64,000 bases of DNA from Eubacteriaceae bacterium (GTDB taxonomy: Bacteria > Bacillota > Clostridia > Lachnospirales > Lachnospiraceae). Location: NCBI GenBank assembly GCA_902363805.1, contig CABJBF010000002.1, positions 248,001-312,000 on the forward strand, given 5' to 3'. Shown one piece after another: positions 8,607 to 17,721 of this stretch (its first letter is position 1; every line of letters begins with the position of its first letter). Made by a program: the position numbers and the translations under genes. The notes below the pieces were generated by a model. The model did not search any database. It was not told the DNA's origin and saw only the letters and a list, made by a program, of their open reading frames with translations.

Positions 8607-8658
8607 GGTTCTCTTTAGTGTAAATCAAATTTATATAAACAAAAGAGAATCTTTTTTT
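8607..8658 (+). terminator. Terminator upstream of the kinase cluster
   Basis: GGTTCTCTTT (8607-8616) pairs with AAAGAGAATC (8642-8651), followed by seven Ts. It isolates the kinase operon from upstream transcription. Confidence 0.7.
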
Positions 8659-8713
8659 GTTAATGCAAAAATATTAGTTGCAAAAAATATAAAATCGGAA
8701 GCTGAAAAAATTC

Positions 8714-8772
8714 ATAACCATATAGGTTATCTTTATATAGGTACTGATTATTTATTGAAAGTATGATAAAAT
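8714..8772 (+). promoter_or_regulatory. Putative promoter of kinase 1-2 operon with upstream palindrome
   Basis: TGATAAAAT (TAAAAT at 8767-8772) looks like an extended -10, with a weak -35, CTGATT, 17 bp ahead. Upstream lies a palindrome ATAACC-ATATA-GGTTAT (8714-8730), a possible operator. The ATCGACA boxes found before the response regulator are absent here, so this operon may be controlled differently. Confidence 0.35.
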
Positions 8773-8817
8773 CAATAAGTAGTATTTATTTGGGATGTTT
8801 TACAAGAGGAGAAGAGT

Positions 8818-10131
8818 ATGTTATTAAATGAAAGCAACATAAATGTTGTACTTTTTAATAGTGCGATATATGAAATATTTGTGATAGCTGTAATGTATAT
8901 ATTTATTTCAAATATTCTTGAATTAAATAAAATACAAAAGAGAGTCTTTTTGGTAATATTCTTTGCCAGTATGTTTCCATTAAATATGTTTAGAGTTATA
9001 GTGCAGTATTACTATGAAGAATTAACAAATAAAACAATAGTAATCCTTTTGATAATGTTTGCAACTACGGTTATATACATATCAGCTTTGAAAATAATTA
9101 CCACTTTAGATTATTTACATATTTTTATTGCGGATATGGGAGCACAAATAATTGCCGGAACATTTGTAGGAGGTATGTTTATATTATCTTCAAAAATCGT
9201 TAACAGACCATGGGAAATGTTGGTGCAATTAAAGATGTCTATACAAAATGTAATTATTTTCTTAAGTATTAATCTGATTACATTTTTTATTTGTTTAATC
9301 CTAAAAAAGTTGATATTAAAATATACCAAAAATTTTTGCAAAGAAAAACTAAAATATAAATGGTTACTATGGGGTATAGTTGTAATATTTAATGTAGGTG
9401 GATTTATAGCTACAACGGCCGGGGAGTTGTCTAAAAGAAATGTTATGATAACATCAATAGGATTAATAATATGTTTTATTTTTATAATGTATGAAATATC
9501 ATGGATTGTTCGACTGAGAAAGGAAAAACAAATAAAGGAAGAAAATAAAATATTAAATATAGAAAATGCCGTTATGAAGGAATATTACAATACATTAGAA
9601 TATCAATTAGAGCGGACAAGAAAATTTCGTCATGACATAGAAAAGCATATGAATGTGATAAGCGAATTGATTTTAAATAAAAATGAGCAGAATAATTTAA
9701 AGAAATATGTTACACAAATTGAAGAACAATATCATTCATTAAAAAATATCAATTATTGTGGAAATCCTGTATTTAATGCTATTTTTTTGAATAAGCAAAA
9801 AGAATGTGAAAATAGAGAAATAGAATTAAAAATAAACATAAAGAAATTTAATATTGAGAATATACGTGAAATGGATTTAATAGCAGTTATTTCAGAAATA
9901 ATTGAATATGCAATGTTTAGAGTAGATAAAGTACAGCCTGTTATTGAGTTTAATTGTGGAAATAATTTAGAAAATTTAATTATAGATGTAGAATATAAAG
10001 CTGTTAATTCAAATAACAATAAAGACAAATTAACTGTAATTAATTCAGTTGTGGAAAAGTATGATGGTGCAATTGTTGTAAATAAAGATGATAATAAAGA
10101 AGAAGTTATTGTAATGTTATCAAATATATAA
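8818..10131 (+). CDS. AgrC-like sensor kinase paralogue 1 (phospho-acceptor intact, ATP site degenerate)
   Basis: The 437-residue protein has about six membrane segments (1-230), a coiled-coil linker and a GHKL-type kinase region. The H box TRKFRHDIEKHMNVI is intact (His272). Where the ATP-binding N box should be (about 359-369) it reads SEIIEYAMFRV instead of SNLFDNAIEEC, losing both Asn and the Asp, and no GxGL glycine box exists. It can therefore probably be phosphorylated but not phosphorylate. GAGGAG precedes the ATG. A 45-bp stretch (9553-9597) is identical to paralogue 2, which starts 21 bp downstream. AgrC-type receptors usually sense secreted peptides; no agrB/agrD partner is visible. 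Confidence 0.8.
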   Translation: MLLNESNINVVLFNSAIYEIFVIAVMYIFISNILELNKIQKRVFLVIFFASMFPLNMFRVIVQYYYEELTNKTIVILLIMFATTVIYISALKIITTLDYLHIFIADMGAQIIAGTFVGGMFILSSKIVNRPWEMLVQLKMSIQNVIIFLSINLITFFICLILKKLILKYTKNFCKEKLKYKWLLWGIVVIFNVGGFIATTAGELSKRNVMITSIGLIICFIFIMYEISWIVRLRKEKQIKEENKILNIENAVMKEYYNTLEYQLERTRKFRHDIEKHMNVISELILNKNEQNNLKKYVTQIEEQYHSLKNINYCGNPVFNAIFLNKQKECENREIELKINIKKFNIENIREMDLIAVISEIIEYAMFRVDKVQPVIEFNCGNNLENLIIDVEYKAVNSNNNKDKLTVINSVVEKYDGAIVVNKDDNKEEVIVMLSNI

Positions 10132-10152
10132 AGAAAAGAAGGAGAAGGTACA

Positions 10153-11517
10153 ATGGGAGTTGATTATAATGTAGGACAGGTTTTTTTTAATAGTGCCATA
10201 TTTCAAACTTTAGCGATATTAGGAATGTACACGTTTATTGCAGAAGTATTGTGTTTAGATAAGAAACAAAGAAAGATATTCTTTGTGGTATTTTTTATGA
10301 GTATGTTACCTCTAAATTTACTGAGATTTTATATACAGTATTATGTTAATGATTTGCCAAATAAGAGCGCTGTCATGGGAGCGATCATGGCATTGATAAC
10401 AGTTATATACATTTCGGCATTAAAAATCCTTACTAATTTAGATTATATTTATATTTTTATAGCCGATATGTGTTCACAGATAGTTATGGGGACAACAATA
10501 GGAATGCCGTATGTTGCAATAGCAAGACTTGCAGGAAGAACAGAAAAAGATTTTTTACATATACCGTTTGGTAAAAAAGATATTCTACTAATATGTATAC
10601 TAATTGCAGTGTATACAGTAATTTTACGATTATTAGGAAAATTTTTTAAAAAAAAGCTTTCATTCTTTATTAAGAAACCTTTAAAATACAGATGGATTCT
10701 ATGGACAGTAATTATTGTATTTAATTTAATGGGAACAGTTACATTGACTCCTGTATTTTATGGAAAGTATGATGTTATTTTTTCTTCAGTTTTGATGGCA
10801 GCATTTTTTGTAGCAGTATTATATGAAATTGCATGGCTTGTACGCCGTAACAGGGAAAAGCAACTAAAAGAAGAAAACAGAGTCTTAAATATAGAAAATG
10901 CCGTTATGAAGGAATATTACAATACATTAAAATATCAAATTGAAATGACAAGAAAATTTCGCCATGACATAGAAAAACATATGAATGTAATAAATGATAT
11001 GATTGCACAGGATGAGGATAATGCAGAAATTGAAAATATTGCAGATAAGGTTAATTTTGATTATGGATATTTAAAAAACGAATATTTTTGTGACAATCCA
11101 ATACTAAATTCAATACTGATAAATAGGAATAATGAATGTAAGAATTGGAATATTAGATTAGATATTGATGCAGAAAAATTCAATAACGATAAAATTAAAG
11201 AAATTGACTTAATAGCTTTGATATCGAATTTATTTGACAATGCTATTGAAGAATGTAAATCAATTGCAAAGGAAAATTTAGATACACAAATAAAGTTCAA
11301 GATGAAAAATGAATCTAATAATATATTAATAACTATAGACAATTCAACGACTAAAAAGGAAATACTAGAGAAAGGAGTAACAACTAAGTCGGATAAATAT
11401 GCTCATGGAGTAGGTTTAGAAATTGTTGAAGAAATCACTAAAAGATATAATGGAAAAATGGAAAGAAAGATTCAGGACAATATATATGAAACTCATATTA
11501 TATTAAAAACTGAATAA
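10153..11517 (+). CDS. AgrC-like sensor histidine kinase 2 (all motifs intact)
   Basis: This 454-residue paralogue is the only complete kinase of the four. It has six membrane segments, a linker, the H box TRKFRHDIEKHMNVI (His271), the N box NLFDNAIEEC (Asn363) and the G box HGVGLEIV (418-425). It should autophosphorylate from ATP and pass phosphate to a response regulator, most likely the LytTR protein encoded 160 bp downstream. GAAGGAG lies ahead of the ATG and it is co-oriented with paralogue 1. The degenerate siblings may form heterodimers with it. The ligand is unknown. Confidence 0.87.
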   Translation: MGVDYNVGQVFFNSAIFQTLAILGMYTFIAEVLCLDKKQRKIFFVVFFMSMLPLNLLRFYIQYYVNDLPNKSAVMGAIMALITVIYISALKILTNLDYIYIFIADMCSQIVMGTTIGMPYVAIARLAGRTEKDFLHIPFGKKDILLICILIAVYTVILRLLGKFFKKKLSFFIKKPLKYRWILWTVIIVFNLMGTVTLTPVFYGKYDVIFSSVLMAAFFVAVLYEIAWLVRRNREKQLKEENRVLNIENAVMKEYYNTLKYQIEMTRKFRHDIEKHMNVINDMIAQDEDNAEIENIADKVNFDYGYLKNEYFCDNPILNSILINRNNECKNWNIRLDIDAEKFNNDKIKEIDLIALISNLFDNAIEECKSIAKENLDTQIKFKMKNESNNILITIDNSTTKKEILEKGVTTKSDKYAHGVGLEIVEEITKRYNGKMERKIQDNIYETHIILKTE

Positions 11518-11574
11518 TAGAATTATAATCGAATACAAAGAAAATTATTTTTTTTAAAAATAAAAAGAGACAAA

Positions 11575-11639
11575 ATCGACATAAATCGACAAGAAATCGA
11601 CATAACTTGCAGTGAATATTGTTGAATAAATGATAAAAT
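11575..11639 (+). promoter_or_regulatory. Promoter of the LytTR regulator with triple ATCGACA boxes
   Basis: ATCGACA occurs at 11575-11581, 11585-11591 and 11596-11602, phased 10-11 bp apart. A -10-like TAAAAT (11634-11639, in GATAAAATATTAA) lies 31 bp after the last box. The second and third boxes match the pair before 12644 at 21 of 24 positions. LytTR proteins bind phased direct repeats, so these are probable autoregulatory sites. Confidence 0.6.
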
Positions 11640-11678
11640 ATTAAGAGTGGATATACTAAAAGAAGCGGTGAGGAATTT

Positions 11679-12413
11679 ATGAACAAAAATATTGTAATAT
11701 TAGATGATTGCCAAAGCGAGGCAGAAAAAACAAGATTCATATTATGTAGATTTTTTAGAGATATAGTTAATAGTACAAGTTGGAATATGGTTATATATAC
11801 TGATGGGAAAAAATTAATAAATGATATAGAAAAGAGTGAAATTGAACCTACGATGATTTTTTGCGATGTTGATATGGAAACAGAAGAGTATAATGGAATT
11901 GATATTGCAAAGAAAATTAATGTTCTTGCACCACAAAGTCATATTGTTTATTTAACGAATTATCTTGAATATGCACCCGATATATTTCAAACAGAGCATT
12001 TGTATTTCGTTTTAAAGTCAGAACTTGAAAAAAGACTTCCTGAAATTTATATCAAAATGATTAATAAAACGAAAGAACACCAGAAGACTCTTAGAATTGA
12101 AGGAAAGAGAAATAAGTTTATTGCAATAAAATATCTTGATATAGTTTACATAGAAAGAAAGGGAAGAACTACTTTTATTCATGGAAAAGAAGAGGAGTGG
12201 GAGACATATTTGCCACTTAATAAATTAGAAGAACTAATAGAAGATAGCAGCATAATAAGATGCCATAATAGTTTTATGGTTTCGATGAATTACATAAAGA
12301 AATATATCAGGGAATTATGCACTATGGTTAATGATGAAAAGATTCCAATAAGCAGAAAATATCAGCCGATTTTTAAAGAAGCTTTTGTAAAATGGAGCAA
12401 GGAACAGATATAA
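11679..12413 (+). CDS. LytTR family response regulator (AgrA-like)
   Basis: The 244-residue cytosolic protein has an N-terminal receiver domain (acidic pair Asp9/Asp10; phospho-acceptor Asp63 in IFCDVDM) and a C-terminal LytTR DNA-binding domain (about 140-240, with IKYLDIVYIERKGRTTFIHG and IIRCHNSFMVSMNYI). It is the only response regulator in the kinase cluster and so the expected partner of the four sensor paralogues. Its own promoter holds three phased ATCGACA boxes, and the same boxes precede the next operon, suggesting that it activates itself and the secreted proteins. A strong terminator follows. Confidence 0.88.
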   Translation: MNKNIVILDDCQSEAEKTRFILCRFFRDIVNSTSWNMVIYTDGKKLINDIEKSEIEPTMIFCDVDMETEEYNGIDIAKKINVLAPQSHIVYLTNYLEYAPDIFQTEHLYFVLKSELEKRLPEIYIKMINKTKEHQKTLRIEGKRNKFIAIKYLDIVYIERKGRTTFIHGKEEEWETYLPLNKLEELIEDSSIIRCHNSFMVSMNYIKKYIRELCTMVNDEKIPISRKYQPIFKEAFVKWSKEQI

Positions 12414-12440
12414 AATATTTATATATAATTTTGAAGACAG

Positions 12441-12484
12441 AGAACATTTGTAAGTTAATTGTGACTTATAGATGTTCTTTTTTT
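12441..12484 (+). terminator. Terminator after the response regulator gene
   Basis: AGAACAT..GTAAGT (12441-12455) pairs with ACTTAT..ATGTTCT (12464-12478), ending in eight Ts. Confidence 0.8.
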
Positions 12485-12507
12485 ATCTGGAATAAAAATG
12501 TGCAAAA

Positions 12508-12563
12508 ATCGACACGAAAACGACATAAATAGCAAAAATGGATGTGGATGGAAATGGTAAAAT
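12508..12563 (+). promoter_or_regulatory. Promoter of the secreted-protein operon with tandem ATCGACA-type boxes
   Basis: ATCGACA (12508-12514) and AACGACA (12519-12525) lie 11 bp apart and 32 bp before TAAAAT (12558-12563). Box sequence, phasing and distance match the regulator's own promoter at 11575-11639, pointing to a shared LytTR regulon. Confidence 0.58.
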
Positions 12564-12643
12564 ATTAATAAGAATTATGTAAATGTTGGGCGGGATATCA
12601 AAGGAAGAAATTTAATAATTAACGTGTTGAGAAAGGAGAAAAT

Positions 12644-13051
12644 ATGAAAAGAAAAAATGTAGGTAAAGTGTTAATTCTAGTTATGATTTTGGGAATGCTT
12701 TGGTATACAGGTAACAGTAATTGTGTTAACGCGAAAGTTAAGAGTGTATACAGTTCTAATGACAATGTAACAATGAAAGGCAAATTAAAGAAGGTTAAGT
12801 ATTATTATGGAGGTGAATATCAGATTAATTATGTTTTATATGTTAAACCTAAATTTGTTGTTGAGCATTCATATATGTACGATGATGCACCTATTCAAAG
12901 TAGAATATGTGTATATATAGATAAAAAACAATGGAAAAAATATAAAAATAAAAAAGTTAAAATAAAAGGAACTATGACGGAGAATTCAGCGTATTACTGT
13001 ACACCATTTGGAATATATGACATAGATAGCATAAAGAAAATTGAAAAATAG
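12644..13051 (+). CDS. Small secreted protein (DUF4431-like)
   Basis: The 135-residue product has a clear signal peptide (KRKNVGK, then VLILVMILGMLWY) and a small, very basic mature domain with alternating strands. The end, KKWKKYKNKKVKIKGTM-like followed by YYCTPFGIYDIDSIK, recalls DUF4431 proteins that carry VTGTL...HHTPV...DV. The role of that family is unknown. AAAGGAG precedes the ATG, and the gene starts just after the predicted LytTR operator. It lies 16 bp before the large M23 protein gene, so the two are almost certainly co-transcribed and may act together at the cell surface. Confidence 0.6.
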   Translation: MKRKNVGKVLILVMILGMLWYTGNSNCVNAKVKSVYSSNDNVTMKGKLKKVKYYYGGEYQINYVLYVKPKFVVEHSYMYDDAPIQSRICVYIDKKQWKKYKNKKVKIKGTMTENSAYYCTPFGIYDIDSIKKIEK

Positions 13052-13067
13052 AAAAGAGGCGATTTAG

Positions 13068-16000
13068 TTGAAAAAAAATAAAATAGTACGAAAAATGATG
13101 GTAATTATACTTACTTTTGTAATGATTTTAACAAGTATGCCTGCGTATCAACAACAAGTTAAGGCATCAACGACTTTATTATGGCCGGTCGAAGGTCATA
13201 CAAGCTTAAGTAGAGGAGTGACTAGCTGGCATGATGCTATCGATATCAATGACAGTAATATATATGGTGCCACAATTAAATCTGCAATTGATGGTACTGT
13301 CGAGTACAAGTTCACTGATAGACATAATTTAGGAGAATATGGAAAATGCAATAATTGTCATGAATTTGGTACAGGTATTGTTATAAAAGGTGTTGATGGT
13401 AGACACTATTCATATGCGCATATGATATATGGTAGCATTCCGGCAAATGTATATCCAGGTGCATATGTAAAAATGGGACAGGAATTAGGAAAGGTTGGAA
13501 TGACGGGAGCAGCTACAGGCCCTCACTTACATTTTAAAATAACAAATTCATGGAGTTGGTGGCAGTCTTCAGCAGCAGTTAATCCAATGAATGAAAGTTA
13601 TATTTATAACATAAATGTAACACCACAGGCTCCAACAAATATTAGAGTAAACAAATCAGATTTAGGAATAGGTGATGCACTTACAGCTAGTTGGAATGCA
13701 TCGTCAGGTGCAACAAGATATGATGTAAGGTTAATTTGCATTACTAATAGTGCATATAATCAATCTACGAGTATGAGTGGAACAAGTGCATCGTTTTCTA
13801 TTAAATATGCAGGTACATATAAAATAACTGTAAGTGCATCTAATTCAGCAGGAACAAGTGCAAGCAACAGTTCTGGTAATTGTGTTGTACATGAAAATGT
13901 TTTGGTTGAGTATATTGATTGGGAAAATCAAAATATTGGAAATCCACAAAGCGTTAAATGGGGAGGAAATGCATCTACACCAATTCCGCCAGAGAGAGAA
14001 GGGTATACATTCCAAAATTGGAGTTCGGATGGAAAGAATGTAAAATCGAATACAACAATTAAAGCAATATATAAAATAAATTCATACAGTGTATCATTTG
14101 TAGATTATAAAGGAGATGTTATAGATAAGGTTCAGAAGGTTGAATATATGTCATCTGCAAATGAACCTACAGATATTCCTTGTAAAAATGGATATATTTT
14201 TGCAGGATGGAGTACAAATGAGTATAAAACAGTTAAAAAGTCATTGACAGTTAAAGCCACATATGTATGGGAAAATTCAGACTTACCAATTGTAACAGAG
14301 ATTAAAAGTGCAAAAAGAAATGATGAAGGTACAGGATATACGGTAAATGTAAATCTAACAAATTTTCCTGATAATTTTACAAAAGGAAAATTGGTAGTTT
14401 CCTTAATGACAAAATCAGGGAAAATGGTTGCATCTGAGACTAGAGCAGTTAGTATGCCAAAAACAGGTGAATTGACAGACAAAATAACTGTGCTATATTC
14501 AGGATTAGCATCAAGAGTACAGGTTTCAATGGTAGGTGTAATTGATGATGAAACAACAGGAACACCTAAATCAAAAATAGTTACAGGTGCTGTAGATGTA
14601 GGAAACGAGTGGTCAGATTGGAGTACTACCGTTCCTGAGGGAGAAGACATAATTAAAGAATCTAGAACTGAATATAGATATAAAGATTCTAAAACAATTA
14701 AGTCAACAGGTACACCAACTACACCTAATGGATATTCATTAACAAATACATCAAATACAGGAACATATACATCATGGGGAAATTGGTCGGGATGGTCTAG
14801 AAACTGGGTTGGAGCTAACACTTTAACAGATGTTCAATCTCAAAACGGTTATAGAATATGTGCGTTTGCATGTAGTAGGTGTGGAAGAAGAGATCCTTTT
14901 GGAGGAGCTTGCTCAAATTGTGGAGCAGCATTGACATGGGTGCAGACAGAGGATACAGTTTCGGGATACGCCAGAGGATATTTAACAACAGATGAGGCAG
15001 GTTCAAATTTAAAAACTAAAGGTAGAGTAATAATAAATGGTGTAAGCTGGTATTTTGAACTAAATGGATGTAATAATGGTGAACCGCAAAGTGCAAGTGT
15101 TTCAGGTAATGGTAAAGGACAGGTAATTTACCCTATTTACAGATACAGAACAAGACAAGAATATAAAAATTATACATATTGGATGAATGAGTTCAGCAAT
15201 TGGCAAGCAACAAAGGTTGATAGTTCAGCTGATAAAGAGGTTGAGACAAGAACAACATATAGATTTAAAACCAATTCAACAGAGGTTCCTTGCTATAACT
15301 ATAAGAGGTATAAATATACAAACATAAACAATGGAAAGATTGTATATACATATACAAGCAAATATGCTGATAGTATGGAATATCCGGGAGAATGGGAATA
15401 TAACAGAACATTTACTGAATTAAAGAAGGTAGCAAATGTTGATGACGGTATTGACTTATATAATGGAACAGGTGAGAACTCATGGTATAGAGCAGATGTA
15501 AATGATGAATCTTCAAGTTTAGACTATAAAACGAAAGATACTTTAGAAGATAAAAATGGTGTAAAGAGAACAGTAGAAGGAGATATTCCTAATTCAGCAG
15601 GTAAAGTTGCAACGTTATTAGTTTATAAAGGACAAAATGAAGATCCGATTGCAAGTCAGATTGAGTATATTAGTCAGGTGAAAATTGGAGAAAACGGTCA
15701 TTATAAATTTGATTTTATAACAAAGGAAGAACCGACTGCAAAAACAGGAGATTTTATTATAACTTTAGGTGTTGAAGGTTCAACTAATTATCAGGTGATA
15801 GGAAAAATCGAGGCACCAAAACAGGTATTTACAGTAGATTTTGTTGACGATGAAGGAAATAGTATTGGTGAGCAGAAGAAAGTTGCAGATGGTGGAACAG
15901 TAGAAGCACCTGAGGCACCTGAAAAAGAAGGATATGATTTTATAGGATGGGATACAGGTCTTAAAAATATACGTGAAAATATGGTAATTACAGCTCAGTA

Positions 16001-17558
16001 TAAGAAGAAAAAATGCACAGTTATTTTTGTAGACTGGGATAATACATCTCTTGAAATTAAAGAGTTCGATTATGGTGATAAATTAACAATAGATAATATA
16101 CCAAGCAAAGAAGGACAAAAATTTGATAAATGGGTAGATTCTGCAAATAAAGAAGTTAAAACTGTTACAGATAATATGATTGTTGAAGCATCATATAAGG
16201 ATACAACATATACGGTTATTTTTAAGGATTGGGAAGGAAATGTTATAAGTGAACAACAAATAGCATATGGAGAAAAGGCTGAGATACCGGATAATCTATC
16301 AGCACCAAGTGCCAATAAGGTATTTAAATGTTGGAATGGATATGATGAGGCAATGTATGTTACTAAAGATATTGTAATATCGCCAGTTGCACAATATACA
16401 GAAGATAGTCCAAGTCCAATTTTTACTGTTCAATCAGGAACATATAAAACAGCACAAACGGTAGCGCTATATTCTACTATTGCTAATGCAGATATATATT
16501 ATTATATTGCGGATAAAGATTCATTAAATTCGGATGATATGTATATGGGGGAAGATGTTTTTAAAAAGTATGAAAAGCCATTTGTTATATCTGAAAGTGC
16601 TATTATTTATGCATATTCTAAGATAACTAATATGAATCAAAGTGAAATTACTTATAGTGCAATTCAGATTGGTGAAGAAGTTGATACAACGGAATCTACA
16701 GTAATAGATGAAACAACTAAATATGAGCCAACTACAACAAGTGATTTAAGTACAACAGAATCTACAGTAACAAATGAAACAAGTGAGTCTGTTTCAACTA
16801 CAATAGGGAATTTAAGTACAACAGAGAATGTCGCAACAACAGAGTATAATCCAGCTAATGAAACTACTACTTCCGATAATATTGAAAGTGTAAAGAAACC
16901 GGAGGGAATTGTGGGAATAGTTGATGCAACGGGAAACTATAATGTATTTTGGAATACAGATACGAATGTTTTATATTACAACATTTATTTAAATGGTGTG
17001 ATTATGGCAAATACTATTAATAGTTCATATATGCTGACATCAGCTTTGTTTGCAAGTAGTGGAATTTATACAATTGGAATTCAGGCAGTTGGAAAAAATG
17101 GTGTATCAGAAATTTCACAAGTTACTTATACAGTGACAGTAGCAGATAATAGTACAATCCAACAAAGAGAAACGAATATTAGTAATGTTGAGTCATCAAA
17201 GCAAGATGAAAAATCTAGTGCAAACGATGTAATAACAACAAAATCAACAGTTGATAGTGTTATATTAAAGAAACAAAAAATCACTACTGCTAAAATAAGA
17301 AAATATAAGGTAAACAATTTGAAGAAGAAAAAGGTAGTATTCAATTTAAAAGCGAAAACTACCGGTGATGGTCAGTTGCAATACAGTATCTATAAATGCT
17401 TGCCTTCAAAAGTATCAAAGTATATTTCGGTTTCTAAAAAAGGAAAGGTAACTATAAAAAAAGGAGCACCAAAAGGTACATACAGAATATTAGTAATTGC
17501 ACAAAGTACAGATAAATATGATTATGCAAAGAAGATATTAAAAATTAAGGTTAAGTAA
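13068..17558 (+). CDS. Large secreted M23 peptidase with InlB-type repeats
   Basis: The TTG at 13068 follows AGAGGCG and gives a proper signal peptide, so I prefer it to the ATG nine codons later. The M23 (LytM) domain keeps HxxxD (His55, Asp59), His118 and HLH (153-155), a zinc endopeptidase acting on peptidoglycan. Then come an FN3-like domain (about 187-273), two InlB-type repeats (277-400), W-S-x-W modules (from 514), a cysteine zinc-ribbon (CSRCG...CSNCG, about 600-624), three more InlB repeats (920-1112), a chitobiase-like C-domain (1118-1200), a Thr/Ser-rich linker, a second FN3-like domain and a lysine-rich tail. No LPXTG anchor is seen. Cell-wall remodelling or adhesion under LytTR control is inferred. 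Confidence 0.82.
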   Translation: MKKNKIVRKMMVIILTFVMILTSMPAYQQQVKASTTLLWPVEGHTSLSRGVTSWHDAIDINDSNIYGATIKSAIDGTVEYKFTDRHNLGEYGKCNNCHEFGTGIVIKGVDGRHYSYAHMIYGSIPANVYPGAYVKMGQELGKVGMTGAATGPHLHFKITNSWSWWQSSAAVNPMNESYIYNINVTPQAPTNIRVNKSDLGIGDALTASWNASSGATRYDVRLICITNSAYNQSTSMSGTSASFSIKYAGTYKITVSASNSAGTSASNSSGNCVVHENVLVEYIDWENQNIGNPQSVKWGGNASTPIPPEREGYTFQNWSSDGKNVKSNTTIKAIYKINSYSVSFVDYKGDVIDKVQKVEYMSSANEPTDIPCKNGYIFAGWSTNEYKTVKKSLTVKATYVWENSDLPIVTEIKSAKRNDEGTGYTVNVNLTNFPDNFTKGKLVVSLMTKSGKMVASETRAVSMPKTGELTDKITVLYSGLASRVQVSMVGVIDDETTGTPKSKIVTGAVDVGNEWSDWSTTVPEGEDIIKESRTEYRYKDSKTIKSTGTPTTPNGYSLTNTSNTGTYTSWGNWSGWSRNWVGANTLTDVQSQNGYRICAFACSRCGRRDPFGGACSNCGAALTWVQTEDTVSGYARGYLTTDEAGSNLKTKGRVIINGVSWYFELNGCNNGEPQSASVSGNGKGQVIYPIYRYRTRQEYKNYTYWMNEFSNWQATKVDSSADKEVETRTTYRFKTNSTEVPCYNYKRYKYTNINNGKIVYTYTSKYADSMEYPGEWEYNRTFTELKKVANVDDGIDLYNGTGENSWYRADVNDESSSLDYKTKDTLEDKNGVKRTVEGDIPNSAGKVATLLVYKGQNEDPIASQIEYISQVKIGENGHYKFDFITKEEPTAKTGDFIITLGVEGSTNYQVIGKIEAPKQVFTVDFVDDEGNSIGEQKKVADGGTVEAPEAPEKEGYDFIGWDTGLKNIRENMVITAQYKKKKCTVIFVDWDNTSLEIKEFDYGDKLTIDNIPSKEGQKFDKWVDSANKEVKTVTDNMIVEASYKDTTYTVIFKDWEGNVISEQQIAYGEKAEIPDNLSAPSANKVFKCWNGYDEAMYVTKDIVISPVAQYTEDSPSPIFTVQSGTYKTAQTVALYSTIANADIYYYIADKDSLNSDDMYMGEDVFKKYEKPFVISESAIIYAYSKITNMNQSEITYSAIQIGEEVDTTESTVIDETTKYEPTTTSDLSTTESTVTNETSESVSTTIGNLSTTENVATTEYNPANETTTSDNIESVKKPEGIVGIVDATGNYNVFWNTDTNVLYYNIYLNGVIMANTINSSYMLTSALFASSGIYTIGIQAVGKNGVSEISQVTYTVTVADNSTIQQRETNISNVESSKQDEKSSANDVITTKSTVDSVILKKQKITTAKIRKYKVNNLKKKKVVFNLKAKTTGDGQLQYSIYKCLPSKVSKYISVSKKGKVTIKKGAPKGTYRILVIAQSTDKYDYAKKILKIKVK

Positions 17559-17583
17559 ATACTTAGTTATTATGAGACAAAAA

Positions 17584-17630
17584 TGCCAAATCTTATTGTG
17601 AGAAAAATCAGTAAGATTTGGCATTTTTTT
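17584..17630 (+). terminator. Strong terminator after the M23 protein gene
   Basis: Perfect 12-bp stem TGCCAAATCTTA/TAAGATTTGGCA (17584-17595/17612-17623) followed by seven Ts. Confidence 0.9.
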
Positions 17631-17721
17631 GATTTAGTTATTCTTATTTATATGTTAAGGTTAATATTGGTATTAGTATTTACAAAGGCAGAAAATATTA
17701 AACGAACAATAGGGAGGAAAT

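Noticed and set aside
13347-13364. CxxCH heme-c motif in the M23 domain
   Set aside because: A lone CNNCH in a zinc peptidase; no other cytochrome features. Metal or disulfide use is more likely.
14132-14821. 229-codon minus-strand ORF inside the M23 gene
   Set aside because: It lies wholly within a well-supported coding sequence, has no ribosome site and an unnatural composition; it is a shadow of the other strand.
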